A stretch of 43,440 nucleotides of DNA from Bacillota bacterium. Lineage in GTDB: Bacteria > Bacillota > Clostridia > Lachnospirales > Lachnospiraceae. The stretch covers positions 1-43,440 of the forward strand of contig JAEZUR010000106.1 of the NCBI GenBank assembly GCA_023420935.1. Direction: 5' to 3'. Positions 15,785 to 23,527 of the stretch are shown here, piece after piece; the first letter of the stretch is position 1, and every line of letters begins with the position of its first letter. The notes under the pieces are model-generated. The model saw only the letters and a program-made list of their open reading frames with translations, had not been told where the DNA came from and did no database searches. The position numbers and the translations under genes are program-made.

Positions 15785-16999
15785 CTACAATTTCTTAATT
15801 CTCTCAATTGCTTCCAACGTATTCTCATAACTTCCAAATGCAGTAAGCCTAAAATATCCTTCTCCATTAGGTCCAAATCCTGAACCAGGAGTACCAACTA
15901 CATTAGCTTTTTCTAATAAATAATCAAAGAATTCCCAAGAAGTCATATTATCTGGAGTCTTTAACCAGATATATGGCGCATTTACACCACCAGATACAGT
16001 ATAACCCGCACCAGCTAATCCCTCACGAATTGTCTTTGCATTATTCATGTAGTAAGCAACCTGCTGTTTTAATTGAGCCTGGCCTGCTTCTGAATAAACT
16101 GCTTCCCCAGCTCTTTGTACAATATAAGGTGCTCCATTATATTTTGTTCCATGTCTTCTAGCCCAAAGTGCATTTAGAGATGTTCCATTACATGTTAATT
16201 CCTTTGGAATAACGGTATAACCGAGACGAACACCTGTAAATCCAGCATTTTTTGAGAAACTTTTTAATTCAATAGCACAAGTTTTTGCTCCTTCACATTG
16301 ATAAATAGTGTGAGGGACATTTTCTTCTGATATATAAGCCTCATACGCTGCATCATAAATAATAACAGCGCCTACACGATTGGCATAATCAACCCATACT
16401 TGTAATTGATCCTTTGTAATTGTGGATCCGGTTGGATTATTTGGGAAACATAGATAGATAATATCTGGAGTTTCTTCTGGTAACTCTGGTGCGAAATTAT
16501 TTTCTGCCTTACATGGCATATAGATAACATCACTCCATACTTCGGTATTGGGATTATATGTCCCTGTTCTTCCCGCCATTACATTACTGTCAACGTACAC
16601 TGGATAAACAGGGTCGCATACTGCGATTTTATTATCTAGACTAAAGATTTCCTGAATATTACCTGAGTCGCATTTTGCTCCATCACTAACAAAAATTTCA
16701 TCTATTGCGATATCTGCACCATATTTTTCATAATCGCCTTTTACAATTGCACTTCGTAAAAATTCATATCCTAAATCTGGCGCATATCCTTTAAAGGTAG
16801 CAGCATCTGCCATCTCATTCACTGCACTATGAAGATTATCAATAATAGCTGGTGCTAAAGGCTGAGTAACATCACCAATTCCTAATCGAATAATTTTTTT
16901 ATCTGGATTAGCAGCCGTAAAAGCAGCTACCTTTTTACCAATTGTGGAAAACAGATAGCTTCCCGGTAATTTTAAATAATTGTCATTAATTTTAAACAT
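15785..16999 (-). CDS. dapL: LL-diaminopimelate aminotransferase
   Basis: PLP enzyme that converts tetrahydrodipicolinate directly to LL-diaminopimelate with glutamate as amino donor, the short route to lysine and peptidoglycan. At 404 residues it fits the DapL family. It begins INDNYLKLPGSYLFSTIGKK and contains IRLGIGDVTQPL, the substrate-loop CDSGNIQEIF, FPNNPTGSTIT, and the PLP-lysine motif SFSKNAGFTGVRLGY. DapL occurs in many clostridia, and this bias supports the lineage guess. It has its own promoter 50-80 bases upstream. An AGGAGGGCAAT ribosome binding site precedes the ATG. Confidence 0.96.
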   Translation of the reverse strand: MFKINDNYLKLPGSYLFSTIGKKVAAFTAANPDKKIIRLGIGDVTQPLAPAIIDNLHSAVNEMADAATFKGYAPDLGYEFLRSAIVKGDYEKYGADIAIDEIFVSDGAKCDSGNIQEIFSLDNKIAVCDPVYPVYVDSNVMAGRTGTYNPNTEVWSDVIYMPCKAENNFAPELPEETPDIIYLCFPNNPTGSTITKDQLQVWVDYANRVGAVIIYDAAYEAYISEENVPHTIYQCEGAKTCAIELKSFSKNAGFTGVRLGYTVIPKELTCNGTSLNALWARRHGTKYNGAPYIVQRAGEAVYSEAGQAQLKQQVAYYMNNAKTIREGLAGAGYTVSGGVNAPYIWLKTPDNMTSWEFFDYLLEKANVVGTPGSGFGPNGEGYFRLTAFGSYENTLEAIERIKKL

Positions 17000-17050
17000 A
17001 TTGCCCTCCTGTATTTATTTGTTTATTTTTCAGAAGTATTACTGCCAACT

Positions 17051-17079
17051 ATTGTACCCTATCTATTCTAGATATGCAA
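17051..17079 (-). promoter_or_regulatory. dapL promoter
   Basis: TTGCAT (17079-17074) and TACAAT (17056-17051) on the minus strand with a 17-base spacer, in the 105-base gap between the ANTAR gene and dapL. Confidence 0.7.
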
Positions 17080-17104
17080 ATATAAATTTACTCATCTTCT
17101 TGCT

Positions 17105-17647
17105 CTACATCATAGCTAAAATCATTGCCGCAGTTTCTACCATGCTATTTCCTGAATCCATACTAGTCTTCTGTATATATCTGTGTGCTTCTTCTTCAGA
17201 CATATTATTTCGCTCCATCAAAAGTGTTTTTGCCTTTAAAATTGTTTCTTTTTCTTCGTTCGTACGTTGTTTTGGTTTGTCTTTATTCTTCTTCTTTTGG
17301 CGATTATAATGATAAGTCATCATTTCCAAGGTATTAATTAAATCGTTAGTCTTAATTGGCATATCAAGGCAAACGATTTGGCTATTAACTCCGTTTGCTA
17401 ATTTAGCCGGAGATGCCATCAATAGCATTTCAAATCCCTTTGGCAGATAATTATGTAACTCACTATAATGCATATCAGGCAATTTAAAGCCACAAAGCAC
17501 AATTCCTTCATCTAATTCATTTGCAACACTAATAGTCTGCGCACCAGTACAACATACCGCACTAATATCATAGCCACTTCTTACAAGCACATTTTTAATA
17601 TTTTTTGCATCTTCAATTCTTGGAAATGCAATAATTATACTTAACAT
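17105..17647 (-). CDS. ANTAR-domain regulator with degenerate receiver
   Basis: A 180-residue protein. Residues 1-110 resemble a response-regulator receiver but the phosphoacceptor aspartate is replaced: the strand reads VLCGFKLPDM, with glycine 53 where D is expected. Residues 110-130 are a lysine-rich linker, and residues 125-178 are an ANTAR RNA-binding domain (KETILKAKTLLMERNNMSEE, then VETAAMILAM). ANTAR proteins are transcription antiterminators that bind hairpins in leader RNAs. It follows glnA by 47 bases, so a role in nitrogen control of glnA, where a terminator-like hairpin sits in the leader, is a reasonable inference. It cannot be switched by ordinary aspartate phosphorylation. 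Confidence 0.88.
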   Translation of the reverse strand: MLSIIIAFPRIEDAKNIKNVLVRSGYDISAVCCTGAQTISVANELDEGIVLCGFKLPDMHYSELHNYLPKGFEMLLMASPAKLANGVNSQIVCLDMPIKTNDLINTLEMMTYHYNRQKKKNKDKPKQRTNEEKETILKAKTLLMERNNMSEEEAHRYIQKTSMDSGNSMVETAAMILAMM

Positions 17648-17694
17648 ATCAAATCACCTCCAGCTTAATAGTTCTAAAGTCTTTCGGTTATGAT

Positions 17695-18990
17695 TTAAAA
17701 ACGATATAAATATTGCTCAACTTCCCACGCACTTACTTGTTTACAGTACTCTTTCCATTCTTTTGATTTTGTCTCAATATATTTTTCAGCAATATGTTTA
17801 CCAATTACGTTCTGTACAAACTCATCCTTTTCAAACGCAGTAATCGCTTCTTTTAGTGTGGCAGGTAACGTCTTTGGTGCTTCCATTCCTTCTTCTATCC
17901 CAGCAATTGGAACTAAACCTCTTTTAATACCATCTAGTCCTGCAGCCAGACATACAGCTAACACTAAATATGGATTCGAGGATGCATCTGGGCTTCTAAA
18001 CTCTAATCGATTGCCACCTCCACCTAATGAAGTCATATGAAATAATGCTTCCGGACTGGATGCTTGATTTGTAACTTTTATTGGTGCATTGTAGCCAGGA
18101 ACCAATCTTTTATAAGAATTTACAATCGGATTATTAATAAGTGACATTCCTTCAATGTGTTCAATAATTCCAGCCATAAAAGCATACGCTTCCTTGCTAA
18201 CTTTATTATTATCATCTGCGAAAATATTCTTGCCGTCTTTTGTTAATGCCATTGTTAAATGCAATCCAGATCCTCTTAGATTATATCTAGGTTTTGGCAT
18301 AAAAGTAGCATGTAAGCCATGACGTTTGGCTACAGAACGAACAACTAACTTAAACGTAATAATATTATCTGCAGTCTGTATACCTCTTCCATATTTAAAA
18401 TCAACCTCATGTTGAGCAGGTTCTGCTGCATGATAAGAAGATTCTATCTCAAATCCCATATCTTCTAGAAATAACACTATTTCACGTCTAACATTTTCAC
18501 CAGCGTCAATTGGTCCAATATCAAAATAACCGCCTTGTTCTGAAGTTTTTGTTGTTGGAGTACCATCTTCTTCTGTATCAAATAAGTAAAATTCACATTC
18601 TGGGCCTACCTCAAACAGATACCCCATATTGTGAGCTTCCTCCAATACCTGTTTCAAAACATATCTGGAATCCCCTTCAAATGGAGTTCCGTCGGAATTT
18701 ACTACATCACAAATAAATCTAGCAACTTTTCCCTGCTGTGGTCTCCATGGAAAAATCTCAAACGTATCAAGATCTGGAACAAGGAATAACTCTGATTTAG
18801 AGTAATCAGAAAATCCTTCAATTGCAGCGCCATTAAACATACAACGGTTATCAAGCACTTTTTCAAGCTGACTTGTGGTTACTGCCATATTTTTTAGTTC
18901 ACCATAAATATTAACAAACTGAAGCCTTATAAACTCAACATCTTCATCCTCAACCATTCTGATAATATCATTTTTCGTGTATCTGCTCAT
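17695..18990 (-). CDS. glnA: Glutamine synthetase, type I
   Basis: ATP-dependent synthesis of glutamine from glutamate and ammonia, the main ammonium assimilation step. The 431-residue protein starts MSRYTKNDIIRMVEDEDVEF and shows the GSI motifs: VGPECEFYLFD, HEVDFKYG, MPKPRYNLRGSGLHLTMAL, NPIVNSYKRLVPGYNAPI and RLEFRSPDASSNPYLVLA. The length and lack of the extra segment place it in the GSI-alpha type of Bacillota, which is not controlled by adenylylation. The AAAGGAG box is 8 bases before the ATG at 18990; an ATG at 18996 is too close to it. It is the first gene of glnA-ANTAR. Confidence 0.96.
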   Translation of the reverse strand: MSRYTKNDIIRMVEDEDVEFIRLQFVNIYGELKNMAVTTSQLEKVLDNRCMFNGAAIEGFSDYSKSELFLVPDLDTFEIFPWRPQQGKVARFICDVVNSDGTPFEGDSRYVLKQVLEEAHNMGYLFEVGPECEFYLFDTEEDGTPTTKTSEQGGYFDIGPIDAGENVRREIVLFLEDMGFEIESSYHAAEPAQHEVDFKYGRGIQTADNIITFKLVVRSVAKRHGLHATFMPKPRYNLRGSGLHLTMALTKDGKNIFADDNNKVSKEAYAFMAGIIEHIEGMSLINNPIVNSYKRLVPGYNAPIKVTNQASSPEALFHMTSLGGGGNRLEFRSPDASSNPYLVLAVCLAAGLDGIKRGLVPIAGIEEGMEAPKTLPATLKEAITAFEKDEFVQNVIGKHIAEKYIETKSKEWKEYCKQVSAWEVEQYLYRF

Positions 18991-19050
18991 GATCATTTCT
19001 CCTTTTACTAATCTAATTTAATACCTCATTACCATGTTATTCCAACCAAT

Positions 19051-19090
19051 AAAAAAAGGCAAGGAAATCCTTAAAGGAACGTCCTTGCCC
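19051..19090 (-). terminator. Attenuator-like hairpin in the glnA leader
   Basis: On the minus strand a stem GGCAAGGA...TCCTTGCC is followed at once by seven T residues (19057-19051), a textbook intrinsic terminator, but placed only about 5 bases after the predicted glnA transcription start and 60 bases before the start codon. The same segment contains AAGGA, TCCTT, AAGGA, TCCTT in alternation, so it can also fold as two small hairpins that would break the terminator. This suggests regulated readthrough. Confidence 0.7.
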
Positions 19091-19101
19091 AACTTAATAA
19101 G

Positions 19102-19130
19102 ATAATAACAGCAGGATTCCTATTTGTCAA
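19102..19130 (-). promoter_or_regulatory. glnA promoter
   Basis: TTGACA (19130-19125) and TATTAT (19107-19102) on the minus strand with a 17-base spacer; predicted start near 19095. Upstream at 19159-19166 and 19171-19178 there is a direct repeat TACGAAAT, 12 bases apart, that could be an activator site. Confidence 0.75.
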
Positions 19131-19284
19131 TTCTTTTCATTTTTTTATAGTCTTTCTGTACGAAATATTTTACGAAATTCCAGTTTGAATCACTTGGATT
19201 ACAACCTATATTATGATAAAATAATATTAATAATACTACTATTTTTGACAGATATTCCTGAATAATTTGAAAGGAATCAATCAT

Positions 19285-19386
19285 ATGAATGATAAACATT
19301 TTAACAAACTACTTATTATCTCCTTTTCTACCTATTTGATCTATTTTATATCTTCTGAACAATTTAAAAAGCTTTATTTAGAATAG
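19285..19386 (+). CDS. Possible 33-residue membrane peptide
   Basis: A short frame MNDKHFNKLLIISFSTYLIY followed by FISSEQFKKLYLE. An AAAGGA box lies 9 bases before the ATG and a promoter-like TTGGAT-17-TAAAAT stands at 19194-19222. One hydrophobic stretch (residues 9-23) could span the membrane. It overlaps the 3' end of the M28 peptidase gene by 13 bases on the opposite strand. No family is recognised; it may be a chance frame. Confidence 0.35.
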   Translation: MNDKHFNKLLIISFSTYLIYFISSEQFKKLYLE

Positions 19387-21047
19387 CTTATAACATCTTT
19401 ATATACGCACGCTGCAACACTGGCTACAATACAGCAAGGCAATGCTATAAGAATAGCATAACCGTAAAACAATTCAATAAAGAAAGCTTGATATAACATC
19501 ACTATCAACGGAGTATATAACATTGCTGTTGTTATGATTAACAGTATTGCCCCCAAAACAACAAATTTGAACTTTAATTTCTTTTGATTACGTAAGCAAA
19601 AAATAATTACGGAACATAGCAATAGTATAAACAATGGTATAGTAAATAGATAGGTAGCACTTGGAAAATAGTTTAATAAGATAATCGATACTACAAGTAG
19701 TAATAACATGATTCCTACTAACATTGCCTGATCCTCTTTTAACTTTTTAGTAATAACAAATACACCCAACGTGACACCGATTAACAAAACTACAGTTAAT
19801 AGAATCATTAAAAGATCCAGCATTGGAACCAATTCTCTTAAAGTACCCGATAAGAAAAGACCTGCTGTCTTCTTTTCCAAAAAAGCAAATAGCACAGCGC
19901 CATAAGTCAGTACTAAAACACTCAAAACCGTAACTAGTAATTCTTTTCTTATTTGTTTATACAATACAAATAAGAGCATAATCCAAAGAAACGAAACAAT
20001 ACAAAGAACAATTTCAAATACCTGAAAAATTCTTTCTGATAAGATAACCATTCTTCCTTTAAAGAAAGGAAAGTATACTGCGTCTTCATCGCTCACTAAT
20101 TGTTCCAGATTACTTGTGCTTAAATAATCTGCTAAAGAAATAACCGTTTTATAATACATATAACCGGTATTTCGATCAAGGTTTTCGATGGTATCCGAAT
20201 CTTGATGATAATGTTCACCACCATCCACAACTGCAAAATTAATACCTGGATAACCATTCTCTAGAAATACAGTCAGATCAGTATCATTGGGCATAGTTTT
20301 ATAGACATCTACCAAGGGAGAAAATGCTGTCACATGATCAACGGAATGATTTAGCATTTTGATTATGTTTTTATTCCCTTCCGATGTCTGAAACATGAAT
20401 AAAGCTCCTTGATTGCCTCTCGCTTCTACATTTATCACCAGTTTAATCATATCTTTCATCTCCGGATGAGCCTTCACAAAATAGTCTGCTCCCAATAAAT
20501 TAAGTTCTTCTCCATCCGTAAACAAAAAGTACATATCGTTTTCAATTGTGGTTTTCTCAGTAACAAGTCTTAAGGCTTCTAAAATAGAACCCACCCCAAT
20601 AAGATCATCCCCAGCCCCTGGTCCACCAGCTGTACTATCATAATGAGATACAAAGAGTACACCTTTATCTGTATTTGGCGCGTCTAATTTAACAAGATAA
20701 TTCTTAAATTCCATTGTTGGAAAATCCTCACCGCTGGTCATAAAAAGTTCTTCTGTATATTGACATCCTATCCTTGTAATCTGGTTTTTCAGATAAGTTC
20801 TTACTTGTTCGATTTCCTGAGAACCTGATGGATGTGCTACTTGCGCCATCTCTTTTACATGACTTAATGTCATAGTATAGGATGGTTCACCTTTCGTAAC
20901 TTCATCTAAGGTAATAAATTTTTCATCCCAATCTTTTGGCACTAATGTAGGCATTAGTGAATGATACCCCAAATACAAGCTTGTAGTCATAACTACAGCC
21001 AAGACAATAGAAAACATAACAATTCTACTTTTAACTGATCGTAACAT
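19374..21047 (-). CDS. Membrane-bound M28-family aminopeptidase
   Basis: A 557-residue protein with an N-terminal membrane anchor (residues 9-30), an extracytoplasmic zinc peptidase domain (about 50-290), and a C-terminal half of some seven hydrophobic helices (from about 330 on). The peptidase domain has the M28 co-catalytic metal ligands: H135 in FVSHYDS, D147 in GAGDDL, E180/E181 in FTDGEELN, E208 in INVEARG, and H281 in EHYHQDSDT. M28 enzymes release N-terminal residues from peptides. The layout (peptidase plus polytopic tail) is like the endoplasmic-reticulum metallopeptidase group; the helices may only anchor it. It is 85 bases downstream of the exchanger gene, beyond a terminator. Confidence 0.88.
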   Translation of the reverse strand: MLRSVKSRIVMFSIVLAVVMTTSLYLGYHSLMPTLVPKDWDEKFITLDEVTKGEPSYTMTLSHVKEMAQVAHPSGSQEIEQVRTYLKNQITRIGCQYTEELFMTSGEDFPTMEFKNYLVKLDAPNTDKGVLFVSHYDSTAGGPGAGDDLIGVGSILEALRLVTEKTTIENDMYFLFTDGEELNLLGADYFVKAHPEMKDMIKLVINVEARGNQGALFMFQTSEGNKNIIKMLNHSVDHVTAFSPLVDVYKTMPNDTDLTVFLENGYPGINFAVVDGGEHYHQDSDTIENLDRNTGYMYYKTVISLADYLSTSNLEQLVSDEDAVYFPFFKGRMVILSERIFQVFEIVLCIVSFLWIMLLFVLYKQIRKELLVTVLSVLVLTYGAVLFAFLEKKTAGLFLSGTLRELVPMLDLLMILLTVVLLIGVTLGVFVITKKLKEDQAMLVGIMLLLLVVSIILLNYFPSATYLFTIPLFILLLCSVIIFCLRNQKKLKFKFVVLGAILLIITTAMLYTPLIVMLYQAFFIELFYGYAILIALPCCIVASVAACVYKDVISYSK

Positions 21048-21083
21048 TTTAGCATCTCCCCCTATACAAAATTATAATCGAAA

Positions 21084-21118
21084 AGCCTGCTAATTATGAT
21101 AACATAGATTAGCAGGCT
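21084..21118 (-). terminator. Terminator after the Ca2+/H+ exchanger gene
   Basis: AGCCTGCTAAT and ATTAGCAGGCT form an 11-base stem (21084-21118) followed on the minus strand by TTTTC. It ends the exchanger transcript before the M28 peptidase gene. Confidence 0.75.
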
Positions 21119-21131
21119 CTTATTAAATTAA

Positions 21132-22184
21132 TTAACCTACGATAAAGAATCCAACCGCAGCAATTACATATACAGAAATCAGTTTTAATCCTTCCATCCA
21201 ATTGGTTCTTCCCGATTTCACTACTTGATTCGCAATAAAAACACTAGAAGCAAATAAGAATAATTCAATTGGTTTAAATACGATACTCATCGGTGTGGAA
21301 GAAGCAAAAAGGCTGATAAGCACTGAGATTGGTATAACAAAGAGCGCAATTTGTAAACTGGAACCAACTGCAATCTCCAAAGTAATATCCATTTTATTTT
21401 TGATAGCCATAATAACTGCAGTGCTATGTTCAGCGGCATTACCTACTATTGGTATTAAAATAATACCGACAAACATTTCAGAAATACCTGCTGCCTGTGT
21501 CATGGGTTCAATACTGCCAACAAGTAATTCAGATTCAATGGCAATGAAAACTGTTGCAAGACCTAAGATAGTGATACTAACTGGAAGGCTCCATTTTGAA
21601 TCTATATCCTCAGCATGTTCAACACCATACAGGTCACTCTGAGTCTTAAATGAATATATCATACCCACTACATAGATACATAGCATTATAATACTTGTAA
21701 TTACACTAAAATTCTCATATTTTGATGAAATTAATTCTTCTGGCACATTAGATGTAAAAACAGCAGGTAATGCCAAACCAATTACTGCAAACAAAAGCAT
21801 GGTTGCTGTAAATGTACCTAACTGAGTATCAAACTTAAGCTCTTTGTGTTTTAATCCACCAATTAAAATACTACAACCCAATACCAAAAGAATATTACCC
21901 AAAACTGACCCTGCTAAAGAAGCTTTTACTACATCAAATAACCCTGCCTTAATAGCAAAGAAACTAATAATAAGCTCCGTCGCATTACCAAAAGTTGCGT
22001 TTAAAAACCCACCAAATTTTGGTCCTGTATAAGCTGCTATTTCTTCTGTGGCACTTCCCAAAAATCCAGCTAATGGAACAATAGAAATACATGATAATAT
22101 AAACAATGAGGTTGCATTCCATTCCATAAAATGGCCTATAATTGATAAAGGAATACAAACTAGTAAAACTTTAAGATACTTCAT
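21132..22184 (-). CDS. cax: Calcium/proton exchanger (CaCA superfamily)
   Basis: A 350-residue integral membrane antiporter with about eleven hydrophobic segments in two repeated halves. The family's two alpha-repeat signatures are present: GNATELIISFFAIKAG near residues 65-80 and GNAAEHSTAVIMAIKNKMD near residues 245-265, each supplying acidic residues for cation binding. It exports Ca2+ (or similar cations) in exchange for protons. A promoter stands 100 bases upstream and a strong terminator follows, so it is a single-gene unit. Exact ion specificity cannot be read from sequence. Confidence 0.93.
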   Translation of the reverse strand: MKYLKVLLVCIPLSIIGHFMEWNATSLFILSCISIVPLAGFLGSATEEIAAYTGPKFGGFLNATFGNATELIISFFAIKAGLFDVVKASLAGSVLGNILLVLGCSILIGGLKHKELKFDTQLGTFTATMLLFAVIGLALPAVFTSNVPEELISSKYENFSVITSIIMLCIYVVGMIYSFKTQSDLYGVEHAEDIDSKWSLPVSITILGLATVFIAIESELLVGSIEPMTQAAGISEMFVGIILIPIVGNAAEHSTAVIMAIKNKMDITLEIAVGSSLQIALFVIPISVLISLFASSTPMSIVFKPIELFLFASSVFIANQVVKSGRTNWMEGLKLISVYVIAAVGFFIVG

Positions 22185-22283
22185 ACTTTTGACCTCGCCT
22201 TACTCTCGAATTATGTTAATAAACATTTGTCATATACAATATCTTTCCAGATTTTATCTTTTACTAAATATTGACACAACGGT

Positions 22284-22312
22284 ATTATACTCCCGGCAGA
22301 AGTCAAAATCAA
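22284..22312 (-). promoter_or_regulatory. Promoter of the exchanger gene
   Basis: TTGATT (22312-22307) and TATAAT (22289-22284) on the minus strand with a 17-base spacer. The rest of the 22185-22468 gap is AT-rich and shows nothing else. Confidence 0.65.
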
Positions 22313-22468
22313 CAAAAAAAATGTTATTTTGACACAAATATTTGCTATTCTTGTAGAAATTCTCATATATTTATTTTTTATCTTGTAACCATTGCATATA
22401 AATCTTTTGATTTTCTTAATTTTTTAATATTTTTCACCAGAAAACTTCAGAATACAAAGTTTAGTGTA

Positions 22469-23515
22469 TTAAAATTTATAGATTGTTACAAAATCATATT
22501 CCTCTCCAGCCTTTAAAACACTTGAAGGAAATGCTTCTATATTACAGGAATTTGGATAGTATTGTGTTTCAAAACATACACCATCATTTTTTTGATATAC
22601 CACACCATCTTTCCCTTTTTCATTTGTTAAGAAATTAGCTGTGTAAAGTTGAAGACCTGGCTTATCTGTATAAACAGTCATTTTTCTTCCGCTCTTCTCC
22701 TCAACTAATTCCGCAACTTTTGTTACCTCATTCTCATTTATATTAAGAACATAATTATGATCATATCCACCAGCTTGGATCAGTGGTTTATACTCTGCAT
22801 TAATGTCCTGCCCAATTGGTTTTAATTTTCTGAAATCCATAGGTGTTCCGGTAACATCCGCAAACTCTCCCGTCGGAATAAGATCATCTGTTGTTGGTGT
22901 AAATTGATCTGCATCAATCTGAACAAGATGATTCAATATTGTACCTGATTTATGACCTGCTAGATTGAAGTAAGTATGGTTAGTCAAATTTACAATTGTA
23001 TCTTGATCAGATACTGCTAAATACTCAATAACCAATTCATTATCATTTGTTAATGTATAAGTAACACTAATGTCTAAGTTTCCAGGAAATCCTTGTTCCA
23101 TATCAGGACTTAGACGTGAAAATTCCACTGATACAGAATCTTCTTCTTCAAAAGTCTCAGCTTCATACATAAATTTGTTGTAACCCACTGATCCACTATG
23201 AAGATTGTTTTTTCCATCATTCTTTTCAAGTTCATAAGTTTTACCATTTAAAGTGAATTTAGCATCACCAATTCGATTGGCATGTCTTCCTATAAAGGAT
23301 CCGAATCCTGGTCCATTTATCTCATATTCAGCTACAGTATCATATCCTAGTACAACATCATCAAATTTACCGTTGGCATCTGGAACCAATAAATTGACCA
23401 AAACTGCACCATAATCCAAGAATGTAGCTGTCATTCCTTTATCGTTTTTTAATGTATAAATTGTAACCTCTTCTCCATTTTTGGTTTTTCCAAATAGTTT
23501 TTTTGATACACTCAT
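22469..23515 (-). CDS. galM: Aldose 1-epimerase (galactose mutarotase)
   Basis: Interconverts alpha and beta anomers of galactose or glucose. The 348-residue length is typical. Visible are GFGSFIGRHANRIGDAKFTLNGK, the catalytic-histidine segment NLTNHTYFNLAGH, the AGGYDHNYVLN loop, and the catalytic glutamate near the C-terminus in GVCFETQYYPNS. It starts 12 bases after the GGDEF-EAL gene, so the two are probably cotranscribed, although no functional link is obvious. No galK or galT is in the window. Confidence 0.95.
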   Translation of the reverse strand: MSVSKKLFGKTKNGEEVTIYTLKNDKGMTATFLDYGAVLVNLLVPDANGKFDDVVLGYDTVAEYEINGPGFGSFIGRHANRIGDAKFTLNGKTYELEKNDGKNNLHSGSVGYNKFMYEAETFEEEDSVSVEFSRLSPDMEQGFPGNLDISVTYTLTNDNELVIEYLAVSDQDTIVNLTNHTYFNLAGHKSGTILNHLVQIDADQFTPTTDDLIPTGEFADVTGTPMDFRKLKPIGQDINAEYKPLIQAGGYDHNYVLNINENEVTKVAELVEEKSGRKMTVYTDKPGLQLYTANFLTNEKGKDGVVYQKNDGVCFETQYYPNSCNIEAFPSSVLKAGEEYDFVTIYKF

Positions 23516-23527
23516 CTTTGTTCTCCT

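Noticed and set aside
15526..15883. Short frames across repeat C on both strands
   Set aside because: They merely read the conserved structured repeat and its arms, and do not recur as intact frames in the other copies.
19051..19090. Classical ANTAR target (two hexaloop hairpins) in the glnA leader
   Set aside because: The possible small hairpins have loops of 3-5 bases and lack the A-x-x-G hexaloop pattern; only the terminator-like fold is supported.
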